Part shown: positions 14,341-15,618 of the stretch, one piece after another
Layout of the letters: each line of letters begins with the position of its first letter
Position numbering within the stretch: the stretch's first letter is position 1
Assembly: GCA_023144715.1 (NCBI GenBank)
Contig: JAGLFC010000028.1
Location: 1-15,618 of the forward strand
DNA length: 15,618 nt
Direction of reading: 5' to 3'
Source: Gammaproteobacteria bacterium
GTDB taxonomy: Bacteria; Pseudomonadota; Gammaproteobacteria; GRL18
Position numbers and translations under genes: made by a program
The notes under the pieces: model-generated
The model's input: only the letters and a program-made list of their open reading frames with translations
Told to the model about the DNA's origin: nothing
The model's database searches: none

Positions 14341-15618
14341 CTAATCTCTCAGTTTAGCCCCATGTTGTTGCTCAAGATTGTCTAATACCACTTGAATCAA
14401 AGTGTCAATCTCATCATCTTTTAAGGTACGTGACTGTTCTTGTACACTTAGGCTTACTGCTAGACTTTTTTTGCCTGCTTCAACACCCTCACCGATATAG
14501 ACATCAAAGAGTTCAACCTGTACTTTACTTTTTTGAGAAAGTTCATTTTTGACTGTTTGACGAATACTGTTGATTATAGCAGAAGATTCAGTTTCGTCAC
14601 CTATAATCAGTGCAATATCCCGACGAATTGCAGGAAACTTTGATAAAACTTCAAATTCGGGTACTTTTGCCACTGAAATGGCTTTAAATTCTAGTTCAAA
14701 TAAAATACTTTGACTCTTTACATCCATTTCTTTGGCAATACTTGGATATAATGTGCCTATCCAACCCATTGCACGATCATCTTTATAAATCCGTGCAGAT
14801 TGACCAGGATGTAGAGCAGGGTGTTGTTCTGCGATAAAATGATAAGAGGATAAATCACTGCCTAGGCTTAAAATTGCTTCAACATCAGATTTTAAATCAT
14901 AAAAATCAACACTTCGATCTGTTTCACCCCATTGTTCAGGAAAACGTGTCCCATTGATAATACCCGCAATCATCACTTCTTGTAAGAGTTTATTGTCGGT
15001 TGTGTCTGAGCCACCGGGTATAAAACGAGAACCGACTTCAAATAAACGAATGCGATTTTGTTGGCGGTTTTGATTATAGACCAAGGCATTAATTAAACCC
15101 GTCCATAAACTAGTACGCATCACTGATAAATCTTCTGAAATGGGATTGGATAAACGAATGCCAGGATTATCAGGGGTAATAAGGTTTTGTGCTTTAGGCT
15201 CAACAAAACTATAACAAATGGCTTCTTGATATCCTAAACTGACTAATAGTTCTTTTACTTTTAACTCACTGATTTTATCTTCTGGACAAGCCGACATGGC
15301 AATTGCACCATGAGGTAAAGTAGAAGGCAGGTTATCATAACCATAGATACGCCCAATTTCTTCAACTAAATCCACATCATATTGGACATCAAAGCGAAAC
15401 GCAGGTGCGGTGACTTGCCAACCATCAGCACAGTCTTGAACGTCCATTTCTAAACGAGTGAGAACATCTTTTATGATGGCATCATCAATTTCAATGCCTA
15501 ATACTCGAGTGATTTTTTCTTTTCTTAATAAAATGGTTTTGGCTTGGGGTAAATACTCATTATGTATTTGCTCAACAATTGGACCGACTTCACCCCCTGT
15601 TATCTCCAAAATAAGCTG
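14341..15618 (-). CDS. pheT: Phenylalanyl-tRNA synthetase beta subunit, C-terminal part (partial)
   Basis: PheT forms the alpha2-beta2 enzyme with PheS that charges tRNA-Phe. The window holds the last 425 residues; the frame is still open at the right edge (QLILEITGGEV), so the gene continues beyond it and the family's full length is near 790. Visible parts are the B5 domain (LLRKEKITRVLGIEIDDAII through WQVTAPAFRFDVQYDVDLVE) and the catalytic-like core (YSFVEPKAQNLI, LSNPISEDLSVMRTSLWTGL, IRLFEVGSRF, HPGQSARIY). The C-terminal FDX-ACB anticodon-binding domain is also present (FPAIRRDIALIIG, VELFDVYIGEGVEAGKKSLA, LEQQHGAKLRD). The stop precedes ihfA by 24 bases, in one transcription unit. Confidence 0.97.
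   Translation of the reverse strand, partial: QLILEITGGEVGPIVEQIHNEYLPQAKTILLRKEKITRVLGIEIDDAIIKDVLTRLEMDVQDCADGWQVTAPAFRFDVQYDVDLVEEIGRIYGYDNLPSTLPHGAIAMSACPEDKISELKVKELLVSLGYQEAICYSFVEPKAQNLITPDNPGIRLSNPISEDLSVMRTSLWTGLINALVYNQNRQQNRIRLFEVGSRFIPGGSDTTDNKLLQEVMIAGIINGTRFPEQWGETDRSVDFYDLKSDVEAILSLGSDLSSYHFIAEQHPALHPGQSARIYKDDRAMGWIGTLYPSIAKEMDVKSQSILFELEFKAISVAKVPEFEVLSKFPAIRRDIALIIGDETESSAIINSIRQTVKNELSQKSKVQVELFDVYIGEGVEAGKKSLAVSLSVQEQSRTLKDDEIDTLIQVVLDNLEQQHGAKLRD

Overview
The window looks like a chromosomal stretch of an AT-rich gammaproteobacterium. The evidence is a clear E. coli-type YcaO, SlyX ending in PPPPHY, a GloA whose four metal ligands sit at the same residue numbers as in E. 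coli, a Rof/YaeO-like Rho inhibitor, and the classic pheT-ihfA-merR order. Low GC together with a NavAb-like sodium channel would fit an aquatic, possibly Thiotrichales/Beggiatoa-like, lineage. That placement is inference and cannot be settled from this sequence. Coding density is high, no gene-free stretch exceeds 300 bases, and I see no rRNA, tRNA, CRISPR array, intact insertion sequence or phage gene.

Layout, left to right. Positions 3-95 hold the tail of a protein entering from outside the window. A minus-strand cluster follows: moxR AAA ATPase, then a DUF58 protein, then folA (dihydrofolate reductase), tightly packed. Diverging from it on the plus strand are a small Rof-like gene and argC. 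Next come plus-strand ycaO and an orphan OmpR-type response regulator, separated from argC by about 220 bases that carry a small GC-rich hairpin. A minus-strand group slyX, a ketopantoate-reductase-like gene and gloA ends near a second such hairpin, with a doubtful small hydrophobic ORF beyond it. Plus-strand yhiN/HI0933-type flavoprotein diverges from slyX and converges on an unknown four-helix membrane protein. That gene in turn diverges from a NavAb-type voltage-gated sodium channel. The right end is entirely minus strand: partial pheT, ihfA and a merR-like regulator in one unit, then a 54-base imperfect palindrome, then a Sel1-repeat lytic transglycosylase followed closely by a DHH-family phosphoesterase.

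Most genes are housekeeping: folate, arginine, tRNA charging, nucleoid architecture, methylglyoxal detoxification, ribosome modification and cell-wall turnover. I did not find a convincing new multi-gene system. The more interesting items are the Rof homologue lacking the acidic N-terminal segment, the compact Nav channel beside an unknown membrane protein, the dehydrogenase lodged between slyX and gloA, folA at the end of a moxR-DUF58 unit, and the long palindrome between merR and the transglycosylase with a repeated ATTGATCAA word.
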